A stretch of 62,225 bases of DNA from Gracilibacillus boraciitolerans JCM 21714 (GTDB taxonomy: Bacteria > Bacillota > Bacilli > Bacillales > Amphibacillaceae), in the NCBI RefSeq assembly GCF_000521485.1, contig NZ_BAVS01000019.1:1-62225 (forward strand), written 5' to 3'. This document shows, piece by piece, positions 19,473 to 29,592 of this stretch (its first letter is position 1; every line of letters starts with the position of its first letter). Under the pieces are notes generated by a model. That model saw nothing but the letters and a program-made list of their open reading frames with translations, searched no databases and was not told where the DNA came from. Both the position numbers and the translations under genes were made by a program.

Positions 19473-20144
19473 TCAATTAGTTCTTCCACTAATGTAGGTT
19501 GCCAACTTATTCTCAACCCAAACAAGAGTCACTCTATAGGACTTATCAGGAGTTTCTGTTGCAGAAACCGTCGCTTCTACAGTCTGGTTTCCTCCGTTAC
19601 CAAACCACCATGTAATTTGATCTTCTGTAGGAATGCCAGTTACTACTTCTACAGCCTGCATCATTTCTTGCCAATCTTGACTATTCTTATCGAATTTAGT
19701 AACATGTGATCCTTGCTGCTCCGTACCAATCGGAAGCCAATCACCTTTATAAGCTTTACTTACGTTATTATCTTCTGATTCTACTTCAAATTTTTCTATA
19801 TTTTCGTTTGATTGGGATTCTTGCTCTTCGTTTTTTTCTTCTGATTCCTCTGTTAACTCAAGCTCATCAGGCTCATCAGGCTGGCTGGAGTTATCTTCTG
19901 TTGCAGCATCTTCATTTTCTTCTATTTCTACTTTATTATCTTGTCCAAAGTCTTCAGTCTCATTTTTTTCCTGATCATCCATTACTGCAGGTGTCTCTTG
20001 ATCCTTCCCACCAAAAATAATCAATGCGATAATAACAATTACCAGGATCCCACCAATGATACTAAACCATGTAATTGCTTTGGTATTTGATCTTTTTTTC
20101 TCAAATCTGTCTCTTCTTGAAACATTGCCAAATTGACCTGCCAT
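19473..20144 (-). CDS. yrrS: YrrS-family membrane protein (DUF1510)
   Basis: The start at 20144 follows GGAGGGTGG. The protein has about 223 residues: a basic cytoplasmic N-terminus (RRDRFEKKRSNTK), one membrane helix (about 26-46), then a long acidic Glu/Asp/Asn/Ser linker and a C-terminal DUF1510 domain with GDWLPIGTEQ, DQITWWFGNGG and YRVTLVWVE. YrrS is a conserved Bacillaceae protein, encoded next to a penicillin-binding protein in B. subtilis; that gene is absent here. Function unknown, outer face likely. Confidence 0.85.
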   Translation of the reverse strand: MAGQFGNVSRRDRFEKKRSNTKAITWFSIIGGILVIVIIALIIFGGKDQETPAVMDDQEKNETEDFGQDNKVEIEENEDAATEDNSSQPDEPDELELTEESEEKNEEQESQSNENIEKFEVESEDNNVSKAYKGDWLPIGTEQQGSHVTKFDKNSQDWQEMMQAVEVVTGIPTEDQITWWFGNGGNQTVEATVSATETPDKSYRVTLVWVENKLATYISGRTN

Positions 20145-20315
20145 TATCCACCCTCCCATTCGTCATTATACTAAAAAATATAATTTTTCACTACAAACAG
20201 TCGTGATTTTAGGAAAATTAATCGAATTTGTTCTTTTTTTGTCATTGATGCAGGAGTTTGTACATATATATGGAATATAATATCTAATAGAAAGAAAATG
20301 TAAGGAGCGTGTAAT

Positions 20316-20540
20316 ATGTTGAGAACGACTACGTTTGATCGTAAATTATGGCAACTGACTACTTTTGAATCCATTAGCTATGATAAGGAAAAAAAGATCT
20401 TATTTATTCACTTTCTCGATAACACAACGCTGGAATTCAATGAAGTTTCAGAAGCCCTCATCTTTCAGTTCATTTTGGATAAGAACAAAGATTTTTTTAT
20501 TAAAAACACGTTAAGACCTTTCTTAATTCAACATAATTAG
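20316..20540 (+). CDS. Small KTSC-like protein
   Basis: This 74-residue protein has a good ribosome site (AAGGAGCGTGTAAT). The text FESISYDKEKKILFIHFLDN followed by FNEVSEALIFQFILDKNKDFF resembles a KTSC domain, which carries SVGYDEENKILEVEF-like and NVPEEVYEEFL-like patterns. The molecular role is unknown. It is the only plus-strand gene between yrrS and greA, with its own downstream hairpin. Confidence 0.65.
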   Translation: MLRTTTFDRKLWQLTTFESISYDKEKKILFIHFLDNTTLEFNEVSEALIFQFILDKNKDFFIKNTLRPFLIQHN

Positions 20541-20576
20541 CAAAATGGATGTCTACTATCAAGACATCCATTTTGT
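20540..20576. terminator. Bidirectional terminator between the KTSC gene and greA
   Basis: The stem CAAAATGGATGTCT / AGACATCCATTTTG with a short loop separates the converging genes. Confidence 0.8.
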
Positions 20577-20578
20577 AT

Positions 20579-21054
20579 TTATTGTACATTAATAATCTTT
20601 ACATTCATATCTCCAGCAGGTGTTGGCACGATTACTTCTTCTCCAATCGAATGCCCCAATAAGCTTTTTGCAATTGGAGAATCATTCGAGATTTTCCCTT
20701 CGAATGGATCTGCTTCAGCACTACCAACGATCGTATAGCTTTCTTCGTCACCGTCCGGTAATTCAGAAAATGTAACCGTTCTTCCTAATGACACTATATC
20801 TGACTAACGTCATCATCTTGTATAATAACAGCGTTACGAATCATATTCTCAACTTGTAAGATTCTTGATTCTACAAAAGCCTGTTCATCTTTCGCTGCAT
20901 CATACTCAGAGTTTTCTGAAAGATCACCAAAATCTCTGGCAATTTTAATTCTTTCAACAATTTCTTGTCTTCTTTCGGTTTTTAAATATTCTAACTCGTC
21001 TTGTAATTTCTTTAAACCTTCTTCGGTCATATAAAATTCTTTTTCTTCTGGCAT
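20579..21054 (-). CDS. greA: Transcription elongation factor GreA (frameshifted)
   Basis: GreA rescues backtracked RNA polymerase by stimulating transcript cleavage. The N-terminal coiled coil contains [17 protein letters not shown] and [13 protein letters not shown] with the acidic tip. The C-terminal domain contains [19 protein letters not shown]. Frame is lost near 20795, between DDDVSQ and VSLGRTVTF; a single inserted or missing base explains it. About 158 residues after repair, the normal size. Confidence 0.92.
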
Positions 21055-21243
21055 ATGTCTACACTCCTTCTAATGCTAATAACAGAATATAAAATGTCAT
21101 TTTCATTTTATGATGAACAATGATAAATAGCACTGTTTATTAACTTTTATTTCTATGTAAATGCATTACTTAAATACTAAACCCTACTATCTCAGATTTT
21201 TACCTATTTTTCAATAGTTTTCTTTTTGTTAATCTAACGAAAT

Positions 21244-21882
21244 TCAATTAGTCTTTTCTCCTTCTAAAACTTTTTCGATTTTTGTGGCTAATAAGTCGAT
21301 CGCTACCACATTTTGGCCACCTTCCGGAATAATTACATCTGCATACCGTTTGGAGGGCTCGATAAATTGCAAATGAGCTGGTCGAACCGTTTGAATATAT
21401 TGATTAATAACAGAATCAATGGAACGTCCACGCTCATTAATATCTCTTAATAAACGACGAATAATTCGTAAATCTGCGTCTGTATCCACAAAAACTTTAA
21501 TATCCATAAGTTCCATTAATTGAGGCTCATCAAGAATTAAAATACCTTCAATAATAATTACATCCCTTGGTTCCATAGGAATTACTTGTTCAGACCTAGT
21601 ATGCATCGTATAATCATAAACTGGTTTGTCAACGATCTTATCTTCCAGTAATTGTTTAATATGATGGACTAACAAATCATTGTCAAAAGCAAGTGGATGA
21701 TCATAATTTGTTTGTAATCTTTCTTCCATTGGTATATCTGACTGATCCTTATAATAATAATCTTGTTCAATGACAAGAACGGATTGATTAACGAAGCGAT
21801 TTTGAATTGCCTTTGTTACAGATGTTTTTCCCGAACCTGATCCACCCGCAACACCTATTATAACAGGTTTTTTCTTTCTCAT
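21244..21882 (-). CDS. udk: Uridine kinase
   Basis: This 212-residue enzyme phosphorylates uridine and cytidine in pyrimidine salvage. The Walker [13 protein letters not shown] is at residues 10-21; EQDYYYKDQ and IIIEGILIL are conserved. Downstream of trmR and upstream of greA, as in B. subtilis, though the penicillin-binding and peptidase genes often found between are missing. Intact. Confidence 0.95.
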   Translation of the reverse strand: MRKKKPVIIGVAGGSGSGKTSVTKAIQNRFVNQSVLVIEQDYYYKDQSDIPMEERLQTNYDHPLAFDNDLLVHHIKQLLEDKIVDKPVYDYTMHTRSEQVIPMEPRDVIIIEGILILDEPQLMELMDIKVFVDTDADLRIIRRLLRDINERGRSIDSVINQYIQTVRPAHLQFIEPSKRYADVIIPEGGQNVVAIDLLATKIEKVLEGEKTN

Positions 21883-21894
21883 CTTAGTACACCT

Positions 21895-22542
21895 CTACTT
21901 TGTCTTTTTCACACTTAGCGCTACTCCATCACCAACTGGTAAAATGGTTGTGTGATATTCAGGATGCTGCAAAAGCCATTGATTATATTGATCAATTTTT
22001 TCGGCTAATTTTTGTAATCTTTTTGAAGCATCACTGGGATTAGCAACCATCCCGCGGAATAGTACATTATCTGTTACTATACAACCATCATCCGTTAAGG
22101 ACTGCTGATATGTGTCAAAAAAATGACGATATTGTCCTTTGGCTGCATCGATAAAAATAAAATCAAAGGGGCCTTTTTCAGTTATACGATCTGCTGCTTC
22201 TAAAGCATCCCCCCCTAAAATGACATCAATATGGTTTTGCTTGTTTAAGGAAGTAATATTGTATATTGCTCTTTCAACCATCTCAGGATTACGTTCAACA
22301 GTAGTAATTTGTGTATCTGGTTTTGCTTCTAACATCCTTAAAGCAGAATACCCGATCGCTGTTCCAATTTCAAGTATTTTGGCCGGTTGATGTATTCGAA
22401 TAAGTTGTTGTAATAATCCTATTCCATGTTCATCCATAATTGGCACATGATGTTCTTCTGCTTCTCTACGCAATTGAATGATCCACTCAGATTGGCTAGG
22501 TCTTATATTATCAAGATATTGCAAAATGGCCTCGTTGATCAT
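21895..22542 (-). CDS. trmR: tRNA 5-hydroxyuridine methyltransferase TrmR (YrrM)
   Basis: I chose the ATG at 22542, nine bases after AAAGGA. The protein has about 215 residues. It is an O-methyltransferase-3 family enzyme with SAM motif ILEIGTAIGYSALRM and the metal site FIFIDAAKGQYRHFF. TrmR methylates 5-hydroxyuridine at wobble position 34 (known in B. subtilis). A seven-base run at 22209-22215 gives LGGDALE, where LGDA is usual. Confidence 0.88.
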   Translation of the reverse strand: MINEAILQYLDNIRPSQSEWIIQLRREAEEHHVPIMDEHGIGLLQQLIRIHQPAKILEIGTAIGYSALRMLEAKPDTQITTVERNPEMVERAIYNITSLNKQNHIDVILGGDALEAADRITEKGPFDFIFIDAAKGQYRHFFDTYQQSLTDDGCIVTDNVLFRGMVANPSDASKRLQKLAEKIDQYNQWLLQHPEYHTTILPVGDGVALSVKKTK

Positions 22543-22568
22543 AGTATTCAATCCTTTCTAAACAGGGC

Positions 22569-22601
22569 AAAAGCAGGGATACTTCTCCCCCCCTGCTTTA
22601 C
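22569..22601 (-). terminator. Hairpin downstream of mltG
   Basis: The stem AAAGCAGGG / CCCTGCTTT fits best if the C run at 22587-22593 is four long instead of the seven written. Its U tract is weak. It is one of the non-coding sites affected by long runs. Confidence 0.55.
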
Positions 22602-22608
22602 TATTCCG

Positions 22609-23769
22609 CTATTGGTTATGGATATATTTATTTTCTAAATTCTGATGTTCTTCATAGGTACGAGAATAATGAACTTTACCTTCTGAATCGGCTAGAAAAT
22701 ATAAGTAACTTGAATCGGCTGGTGCTAATACAGCATTTAAAGAGCTTTCCCCCCCAAAGTTAGAAATCGGACCAACTGGTAATCCTTGCACCTGATACGT
22801 ATTGTATGGTGAATCAATTTCATAATGGTCATATGTCAATCTTGGGATATGTTCGCCATGTGCATAAATAACGGTTGGATCTGTTTGCAGCATCATCTCC
22901 TGATCCATTCGATTATAAAACACCCCTGCGATTAATTTTCGGTCTTCCTCAGTAGGTGCTTCTTCTTCGACTAAAGAGGCAAATGTCATGATTTCATGAA
23001 TCGAGAACTCTAATGCTTCTATTTGATCATAGTAGACTGTAATTACATCATTCGTTTTATCGAGCATTTTTGTAACTGCCTGATCAACAGTTGGTTTTTT
23101 TTGATAGACTCATAGGTTGCCGGGAATAAATATCCTTCTAATGGATATATTATATCTTCATGTAATATATCTTCTGTTAATATATTAGGATAAAGACTGA
23201 TTAACTCTTTTATATAGGCTTTATCTTGCATTTTTTCTATAAAATCAGCTTTAGCGATGCCTGCATGTTCTTCATATAAGCTGGCAATTTCCTCTATATT
23301 ACGTCCTTCCGGGATCGTTACCCTTAATTGTGGATCTTGTTGTATAGAGCCTGTCTCAAGCTCTGCTGTAATTTCCGCTAAGGTCATCGATGGTGATAAC
23401 GAATACTCCCCCTGCCTGAAAGTCTGTGGCATTGTTAAATTTTACATAAAAACGATAAAGTAAACTGTTATTTATTACGCCATTATCTTTAAGAATATGG
23501 GCAATATCGGTACTGCTTGAACCTAGTGGTATCGTTACTTCAACTATTTCTTCGTTATTCGGATCAACTGGTGATATTCCTTTTTTTACGTACTTATATC
23601 CGCTGTAACCACCGAAGATAATAAGCAGTGTTAATAAGACTAGAACAATTATAATAATTTTCCGAGCAATACTTGTATCCTTTGCTCTCTCTTGTGAAAT
23701 TTCTTTATATGTAAGTTTTTTTTTGTTAGTCTGATTATTTTTCTGTTCGTTATTTTTATCATTACTCAT
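22609..23769 (-). CDS. mltG: Endolytic murein transglycosylase MltG (two frameshifts)
   Basis: MltG cuts nascent peptidoglycan strands at the membrane. The cytoplasmic N-terminus (about 36 residues, Lys/Asn-rich) is followed by one membrane helix (IIIIVLVLLTLLIIFGG) and a YceG domain. The catalytic Glu is in ASLVEEEAPTEEDR, and VFYNRM and TDPTVIYA are family text. Frame breaks occur at 23408-23412 (five bases for four, before EYSLSPSMTL) and at the eight-A run near 23095-23102 (SIKKPTVDQAV). A seven-base run at 22749-22755 gives NFGGESS. About 380 residues after repair. Confidence 0.9.
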
Positions 23770-23888
23770 AAGGACCCCCCTCTCACCCGGTATATTATAC
23801 TATAAAAAATAAAAAAGGGAAACATACTATGTGTTCCAATTACAAGTATAAATCAGCAATGGTTGTAAATATATGATAAATAATAAGA

Positions 23889-23915
23889 CAAACCGGGCAA
23901 TTTCTGCCCGGTTTG
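23889..23915 (-). terminator. Terminator after yrzB
   Basis: The GC-rich stem AAACCGGGCA / TGCCCGGTTT with a five-base loop lies just past the yrzB stop. The minus-strand 3' flank is TTGTC, with no long U run. Confidence 0.7.
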
Positions 23916-23922
23916 CCCTATA

Positions 23923-24210
23923 CTATTCTGATAGATCTTCTTCTTCTGCTACTGTATTTAATACTTCTTCCACCATATCCCATTCTTCATCTGATTCTAT
24001 TTGGAATAAAGCCAAGTCGTCATCATTTTCTTTTTCTTCGTAACGAAATGCGAAAACTTCAACTTCTTCATCCTCTTGTTGTTCAGCAGGAACTACTGCT
24101 ACATAGGATTGTTCCGTATCATCCACATCAAATGTAAAGAGTACTTCAAATAAATGCTCTTCACCGTTTTCGTCAGGAATAACAATTCGTTCTTTTTCTT
24201 CTAGTGCCAT
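23923..24210 (-). CDS. yrzB: DUF1292 protein YrzB
   Basis: This 95-residue, very acidic protein carries the DUF1292 pattern IVIPDENGEEHLFEVLFTFD and YVAVVP. It is the last gene of the ireB-ruvX-yrzB group, which is conserved across Firmicutes. Function unknown. Confidence 0.9.
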   Translation of the reverse strand: MALEEKERIVIPDENGEEHLFEVLFTFDVDDTEQSYVAVVPAEQQEDEEVEVFAFRYEEKENDDDLALFQIESDEEWDMVEEVLNTVAEEEDLSE

Positions 24211-24222
24211 TATATTACCTCC

Positions 24223-24642
24223 TTAGGATTGACTATCTAAATAGCCTTGTAATATCATCACAGCTGCCATTTTATCGATCACTTTCTTGCGCTTTGCTCG
24301 ACTCATATCCGCCTCTAATAAAACTTTTTCAGCAGCCATTGTCGTAAGTCGCTCATCCCACATGACGACATCAACAGAGAAGGTATCCACTAAAAATTTA
24401 GCAAAGTCCTGAGAAGCTTCCCCTCTAAAACCGATTGAACCATTCATATTCTTTGGTAAGCCTATAACAACTTTTTCTATAGTATATTCATCTATTAATT
24501 GTTTAAACGTATCTTCGACAGATTTATATTCCGGTTCCTTCCAATGAATCGTAGTTAAGCCCTGTGCTGTCCAGCCAAAGTCATCACTTATTGCAACACC
24601 AATTGTTTTCGATCCTACATCTAATCCTAATACTTTTGTCAT
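24223..24642 (-). CDS. ruvX: Pre-16S rRNA nuclease / RuvX-family protein YqgF
   Basis: This 139-residue RNase H-like protein contains [16 protein letters not shown] with the first catalytic Asp, [12 protein letters not shown] and [12 protein letters not shown]. The family was first called a putative Holliday junction resolvase; E. coli YqgF acts on 16S rRNA 5' ends. It overlaps ireB by four bases. Intact. Confidence 0.92.
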   Translation of the reverse strand: MTKVLGLDVGSKTIGVAISDDFGWTAQGLTTIHWKEPEYKSVEDTFKQLIDEYTIEKVVIGLPKNMNGSIGFRGEASQDFAKFLVDTFSVDVVMWDERLTTMAAEKVLLEADMSRAKRKKVIDKMAAVMILQGYLDSQS

Positions 24643-24905
24643 TTCTTATGATTGGCGCTGATGTAATATTTCACTAGCTCTTCAATAATTTCATCACGCT
24701 CAATTCTCCTCATTAAATTACGTGCATCCTTATGCCTTGGAATATATGCAGGGTCCCCAGATAATAAATAGCCTACAATTTGATTTATGGGATGATACCC
24801 TTTTTCCTCTAGTGCTTTATACACTAAGAGCAATACTTCTTCGACATTTTGTTCTATGGGCTCTTCTGAAAAATCAAATTTCATTGTCTTGTCCATTCCG
24901 TCCAC
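24639..24905 (-). CDS. ireB: IreB-family regulatory phosphoprotein (YrzL)
   Basis: The likely start is GTG at 24905, with GGGGTG five bases upstream; ATG at 24896 is an alternative but poorly spaced. About 88 residues with [20 protein letters not shown], the highly conserved core. IreB is phosphorylated by the IreK kinase in Enterococcus. The upstream G run (24913-24918) is six long. First gene of the group downstream of alaS. Confidence 0.9.
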   Translation of the reverse strand: MDGMDKTMKFDFSEEPIEQNVEEVLLLVYKALEEKGYHPINQIVGYLLSGDPAYIPRHKDARNLMRRIERDEIIEELVKYYISANHKK

Positions 24906-24993
24906 GGAAGCACCCCCCAAAATTATATTACAAGTTGTAACGATAGAGTGTGTATCGTTCTATTATAACGTTAGTTATTCAAAATTACCAAAA

Positions 24994-27632
24994 TTATTGT
25001 GGATTTTGAGCATATTTTTCTACATAGTTAAATGCTTCTGATAGTTTGCTTGCATCTTTTCCGCCAGCTTGTGCCATATCAGGACGGCCACCACCGCCTC
25101 CGCCACAAATCTTGGCTGTTTCTTTAATTAAATTTCCTGCATGATAGCCTTCGCTCACTAGATCTTTGGTAACCCCTGCAGCTAACTGTACTTTGTCATT
25201 ATTAACTGCAGCCAACAAAATAATACCTGATTCTAGCTTTTGTTTCATTTCATCTACCATTTGACGCAGTTGATTCATATCTGAAACATCTACTTTTTTC
25301 GCTAATATATGCTTCCCATTCACTTCTTTTACATCAGCTAATATAGAAGATGCTTCCTGTTGTGAAAGTTTTGCTTGTAAAGACTGTATTTGTCGTTGTT
25401 GTTCTTTAATTTCCTGGAATACATGTTCCAATCGCTCTGGCACTTGTTCTTCCATTGTTTTTAACTGGCTTGCAGCTGTTTGTAGCAACTGGTGCTTGCC
25501 ATTAACATATTGATAGGCTCCTTTTGCTGTTACTGCTTCTATTCTGCGGGTGCCAGCACCAATTCCTGACTCAGAAACAATTTTAAACAGCCCTATTTCC
25601 GCTGAATTGCGAACATGACAGCCACCACATAATTCAATGCTATAATCGCCTATCTCTACTACTCGTACAATATCACCATATTTCTCACCAAATAGAGCCA
25701 TTGCACCCATTTCTTTTGCTTCGTCTATCGTCTTATTCGTAATCGTCACTGGAATTGATGCCCAGATTTTTTCATTTACTTTTTGTTCGATTTCCGCTAT
25801 TTCTTGCTCTGTTACTGCACCGAAGTGTGAAAAATCGAACGTAAACGTTCAGTTGCTACTAATGAACCAGCTTGATTCACGTGCTCTCCTAATTCGTCTT
25901 TTAATGCTTGATGCAAAAGATGTGTGGCCGTATGATTTTTAATAATGTATTGACGAGATAACTGGTCCACTTCGGCAAATACTGCTTGTCCTTTTGAAAG
26001 TGTCCCTTCCTGAACAAGGATACGATGTAAATTTTGTCCGTTAGGAGCTTTTTGTACATTTTGAACCTCGGCAGTACCATTCTCAAATAAAATTCTCCCT
26101 TTATCTGCAATTTGTCCGCCACTTTCAGCATAGAAAGGTGTTTCCGCTAAAATTAGATAGGCTTCATTTCCAGCTTCTACTTTATCGACCAGTTGTTTAT
26201 CTGCTACAAGCTCTGCTACAGTAGTATCTGTTCTTAAGTAATCATATCCAACAAACGTACTGTCCACCTTGATATCACTTAGTACACTATCCTGAATCTG
26301 CATGGAATCTACTTTCTGTCGTGCATTACGAGCTCGCTCACGTTGTTTAGCCATTTCCTTTTCAAAACCAGCTTCATCCATCTTGAATCCTGCTTCCTCA
26401 ACATATTCCTCCGTTAATTCTTTTGGAAACCCATATGTATCATAAAGACGAAATACTTCTTTACCCGGAAATAGTCTATGTCCTTTCGCTTTCTCGTTGT
26501 CGATAATGGTATGGAGTATTTGCAAACCTTCTTGTAAGGTCTCATGGAAGCGTTCTTCTTCTGTTTTCATAACATTTTGAATAAAGTCTTTTTTGTCATG
26601 TACCTCTGGATAGAATGCTTCCATAATCGCTCCAACCGTTGGGACAAGCTGATACATAAAAGGCTTCTCAATACCAATCTGTTTAGCATATCGTACCGCA
26701 CGGCGCAATAAACGGCGCAATACATACCCACGACCTTCATTCGAAGGCAATGCTCCATCACTAACTGCAAAAGTAACGGTACGAATATGGTCTGCTATTA
26801 CCTTGAACGCCACATCTGTTGCTTCACTAGCGTTGTAGGTCGTATTGGCTAATTTCTCTGTTTCTCTAATGATTGGCAAAAATAAGTCTGTTTCAAAGTT
26901 TGTTTTTGTATTTTGAATCACACTAACAAGTCGTTCTAATCCCATACCTGTATCAATGTTTTTCTTAGGAAGTGGAGTATACGTATCATCCGGATTATGA
27001 TTGAATTGTGAGAATACAAGGTTCCAGATTTCTAAATAACGTTCATTTTCTCCACCTGGGTAGAGCTCTGGATCTGTTGCATCCTCCCCCCCATATGCTG
27101 CACCACGATCATAGAAAATTTCTGTATTTGGTCCACTTGGTCCTTCGCCAATATCCCAAAAATTTTCTTCTAATCTAATGATACGTTCTTCAGGCAATCC
27201 GATTTTGTCACGCCATAATACATATGCTTCTTCATCTTCTGGATGGACGGTTACGGATAATTTTTCCTGATTCAGGCCTATCCATTGCTTGCCAGTTAAA
27301 AATTCCCAGGCAAAGTCAATCGCTTCTTCTTTGAAATAATCGCCTATGGAGAAGTTACCTAGCATTTCAAAGAAAGTGTGATGTCTTGCAGTATAACCTA
27401 CATTGGTAATATCATTTGTGCGAATTGATTTTTGTGCATTGGTAATACGTGGATTTTCAGGTACCACTCGACCATCAAAATATTTTTTTAATGTCGCAAC
27501 ACCACTATTAATCCATAATAATGTCGGATCATCTTTTGGTACTAATGATGCACTAGGTTCCACACCATGATTTTTTTCTTTAAAAAAATCCAGGAACATT
27601 TGTCGAACTTGAGCAGATGTTAGATTTTTCAT
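24994..27632 (-). CDS. alaS: Alanyl-tRNA synthetase (frameshifted)
   Basis: AlaRS charges tRNA-Ala and is essential. The class II core spans residues 1-450 and includes [18 protein letters not shown] and [10 protein letters not shown]. The editing domain has HTATHLLH and CGGCH zinc ligands, and the C-Ala domain has [16 protein letters not shown]. The frame breaks near 25838: one base is missing from an AAA (CGTTCGAT for CGTTTCGAT), so [13 protein letters not shown] is split. A seven-base run at 27086-27092 gives YGGEDATDP. About 878 residues after repair. Preceded by a T-box leader and a consensus promoter. Confidence 0.95.
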
Positions 27633-27715
27633 TGGTTATCGCCTCCATACTTTATTTGATTGTATACTATTTGTGACTTGCTGTACTTTGCTTCTTTCTA
27701 GTTAATATATAAATA

Positions 27716-27965
27716 AAAAACTCCCATCGCTGCCAAGTATAGCAGGGACGAGAGTTATTTTTCCGCGGTACCACCCTAATTACAGCCAAAACAGGCTGTC
27801 ACCTTTGCACCCTTAACGTGGATCATACGGCAGGAATTAGCTGCACTTCAAACTAGCTTCCTAGATCAGAGCGATTAGAATTCCTTCCAGCCAAACGGAA
27901 ATTCCTCTCTTGGAAACGTTAATCTAGTACTCGTGTTTTTCATCGTTTTTATTATTGACTTTGCT
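27716..27965 (-). ncRNA. T-box riboswitch, alaS leader (Ala)
   Basis: In minus-strand sense the T-box core AGGGTGGTACCGCG is followed by the terminator ACTCTCGTCCCTGC...GCAGCGATGGGAGT and a U run at the low end (about 27716-27760). At the 5' end, CTAGAT pairs with ATCTAG to close Stem I, and GCU lies in the loop just above on the 3' side. That is the expected place for an alanine specifier codon. Uncharged tRNA-Ala would stabilise the antiterminator. It occupies most of the 452-base gap between alaS and yrrI. Confidence 0.93.
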
Positions 27966-27970
27966 AGCAT

Positions 27971-27999
27971 ATTATAGAAAAGTTTTGGCTATCTGTCAA
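27971..27999 (-). promoter_or_regulatory. Sigma-A promoter of the alaS leader
   Basis: Minus strand: TTGACA (27999-27994), 17 bases, TATAAT (27976-27971). Both hexamers are perfect. Transcription would start near 27964, matching the T-box 5' end. Confidence 0.9.
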
Positions 28000-28084
28000 T
28001 TGCTTTCATTAACTAGAAAGTATGATTAAGATTATTATGTAGTTTTGATCCTTTCCTAGTAAAGTTATCTGCTATTTAAGGAAA

Positions 28085-29185
28085 TTAGTGGCGGTTTTCC
28101 TTAACTTCGCTTCTTTTAATGGAATGAAGCTTTATATTATGATAAATAAGCGGTATCGCAACTCTTCCAACCGCTAATAATGGCATCGCAAAGATCATAC
28201 CTACGATTCCTGCTAGTTTGGCTGCAATGAATAATGTGAGAATCAAATATACGGGATGGACATGGATACTTTTCCCAACAATAAATGGAGAAAGTAAATT
28301 TCCTTCTAGAAGCTGCACAACTAAAACTACTATGATCACATATATGACCATTTCAGATGAGATCGTCAGTGAAATTAAAATGGCTGGAATCGCTCCTATA
28401 ATCGGCCCAAAGTAAGGAATGAAATTTGTTAAGCCAATAATAGTTGAAAGTACTATTGCATAGCGCATATCAATCCATTTTAATAAAAAGTAACTTATTA
28501 GACCAACAAGAAAACAAACAAGAATCTGTCCTCTAATATACTGTCCCAGACTATCCTCCATGTCATGTGCTAATCGTTTTGTGAAAGATTTATATTGTTT
28601 CGGGATTATTTTTAGGATACCTTGTTGCAATAGCTTATAATCCTTCAGGAAGTAAAAGGCTAATATCGGAATCACTGCGATCATAACAAATAAATCAAAT
28701 AGCATCGGGATATTTTGAATAATACCTGCCAGTAGATTTCCCAGCTTATCTTCTATATTTGCAAAAAATTGATCTAATTTATCATGAAATCCCTCAGGTA
28801 AAAATGAGGTCTGTTCATAGAAACCATAGATAAAATCACGATAAGCATCAAAGAATTGCGGGAGATTTTCTTGTAATTCATTGATCTGTTTAATCCATAC
28901 CGGCAAAGAAACATAGATACCATATCCTCCAAGTACAAAAAACAAAAGATAGATTAAAATAATCGCTACTGGTCGAGGTATATGATATATATGGATTTTT
29001 TCCACAATTGGATGTAATAAATAAGCAATTAAACCCGCTATTAAAAATGGAGCTACAATTTGCAGAAACATATGCAACACGTTTTTGTAAAATGGAAAAA
29101 GTATATACATCAGATAAAGGAAGAAAACAGCTAAACACAGAATAACTAATCTAAGTGCCATTTGAATTTTCGATTGATTAGACAT
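28085..29185 (-). CDS. yrrI: AI-2E family transporter YrrI
   Basis: This 366-residue membrane protein of the AI-2E/PerM family has about eight helices: two N-terminal pairs, a soluble middle (QENLPQFFDAYRDF), then GLTNFIPYFGPIIGAIPAI, the conserved family text. Members export autoinducer-2 or act as Na+/H+ antiporters; which applies is unknown. It is upstream of alaS and one base beyond yrzR. Intact. Confidence 0.88.
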   Translation of the reverse strand: MSNQSKIQMALRLVILCLAVFFLYLMYILFPFYKNVLHMFLQIVAPFLIAGLIAYLLHPIVEKIHIYHIPRPVAIILIYLLFFVLGGYGIYVSLPVWIKQINELQENLPQFFDAYRDFIYGFYEQTSFLPEGFHDKLDQFFANIEDKLGNLLAGIIQNIPMLFDLFVMIAVIPILAFYFLKDYKLLQQGILKIIPKQYKSFTKRLAHDMEDSLGQYIRGQILVCFLVGLISYFLLKWIDMRYAIVLSTIIGLTNFIPYFGPIIGAIPAILISLTISSEMVIYVIIVVLVVQLLEGNLLSPFIVGKSIHVHPVYLILTLFIAAKLAGIVGMIFAMPLLAVGRVAIPLIYHNIKLHSIKRSEVKENRH

Positions 29186-29187
29186 TG

Positions 29188-29376
29188 TTAACTTTCAATA
29201 CGTCTTTCATCATCTGAAAATAAATCATCCAATGAACTTAATGAACCATCTGCTTCAACTTCGTGCAAATGCAACATATCGTTTTGAACAGATAATTCAA
29301 TGTAACAATCCCAACAATAGTATTGCTGAGGACCTATGATTCCGATATTCTTGCTGCGACAATTCGGACAAATCAC
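29188..29376 (-). CDS. yrzR: Small zinc-ribbon protein YrzR
   Basis: I place the start at GTG 29376 because GAGGG lies seven bases upstream; an in-frame GTG at 29391 lacks a ribosome site. About 62 residues. ICPNCRSKNIG and YYCWDCYIEL form a CxxC...CxxC zinc site, followed by an acidic tail. The role is unknown but the gene is conserved beside yrrI in Bacillaceae. Probably co-transcribed with yrrI. Confidence 0.75.
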   Translation of the reverse strand: MICPNCRSKNIGIIGPQQYYCWDCYIELSVQNDMLHLHEVEADGSLSSLDDLFSDDERRIES

Positions 29377-29592
29377 AAGGCATTCCCTCACTTTATCGTT
29401 TTATTATTCATCCTTTCCTATTTTTTAATAATTATACATATGCAGGAGAAAAAGTAATAATCAAACCCTCGTCTTTATGTAGTAATTTTGAAATATTTAT
29501 ACAATACCACTCCCGCTCCGGCTGCCCACTTCCCTTTCGGTTTTTACCACTGTGATAACTCCTAAAATAGCTTGCTTGAAACGTTCAGGATA

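Noticed and set aside
25800-25880. Programmed ribosomal frameshift in alaS and other genes
   Set aside because: No slippery heptamer with a downstream structure is seen at the break; a single missing base from AAA explains it, and the same happens in many unrelated genes.
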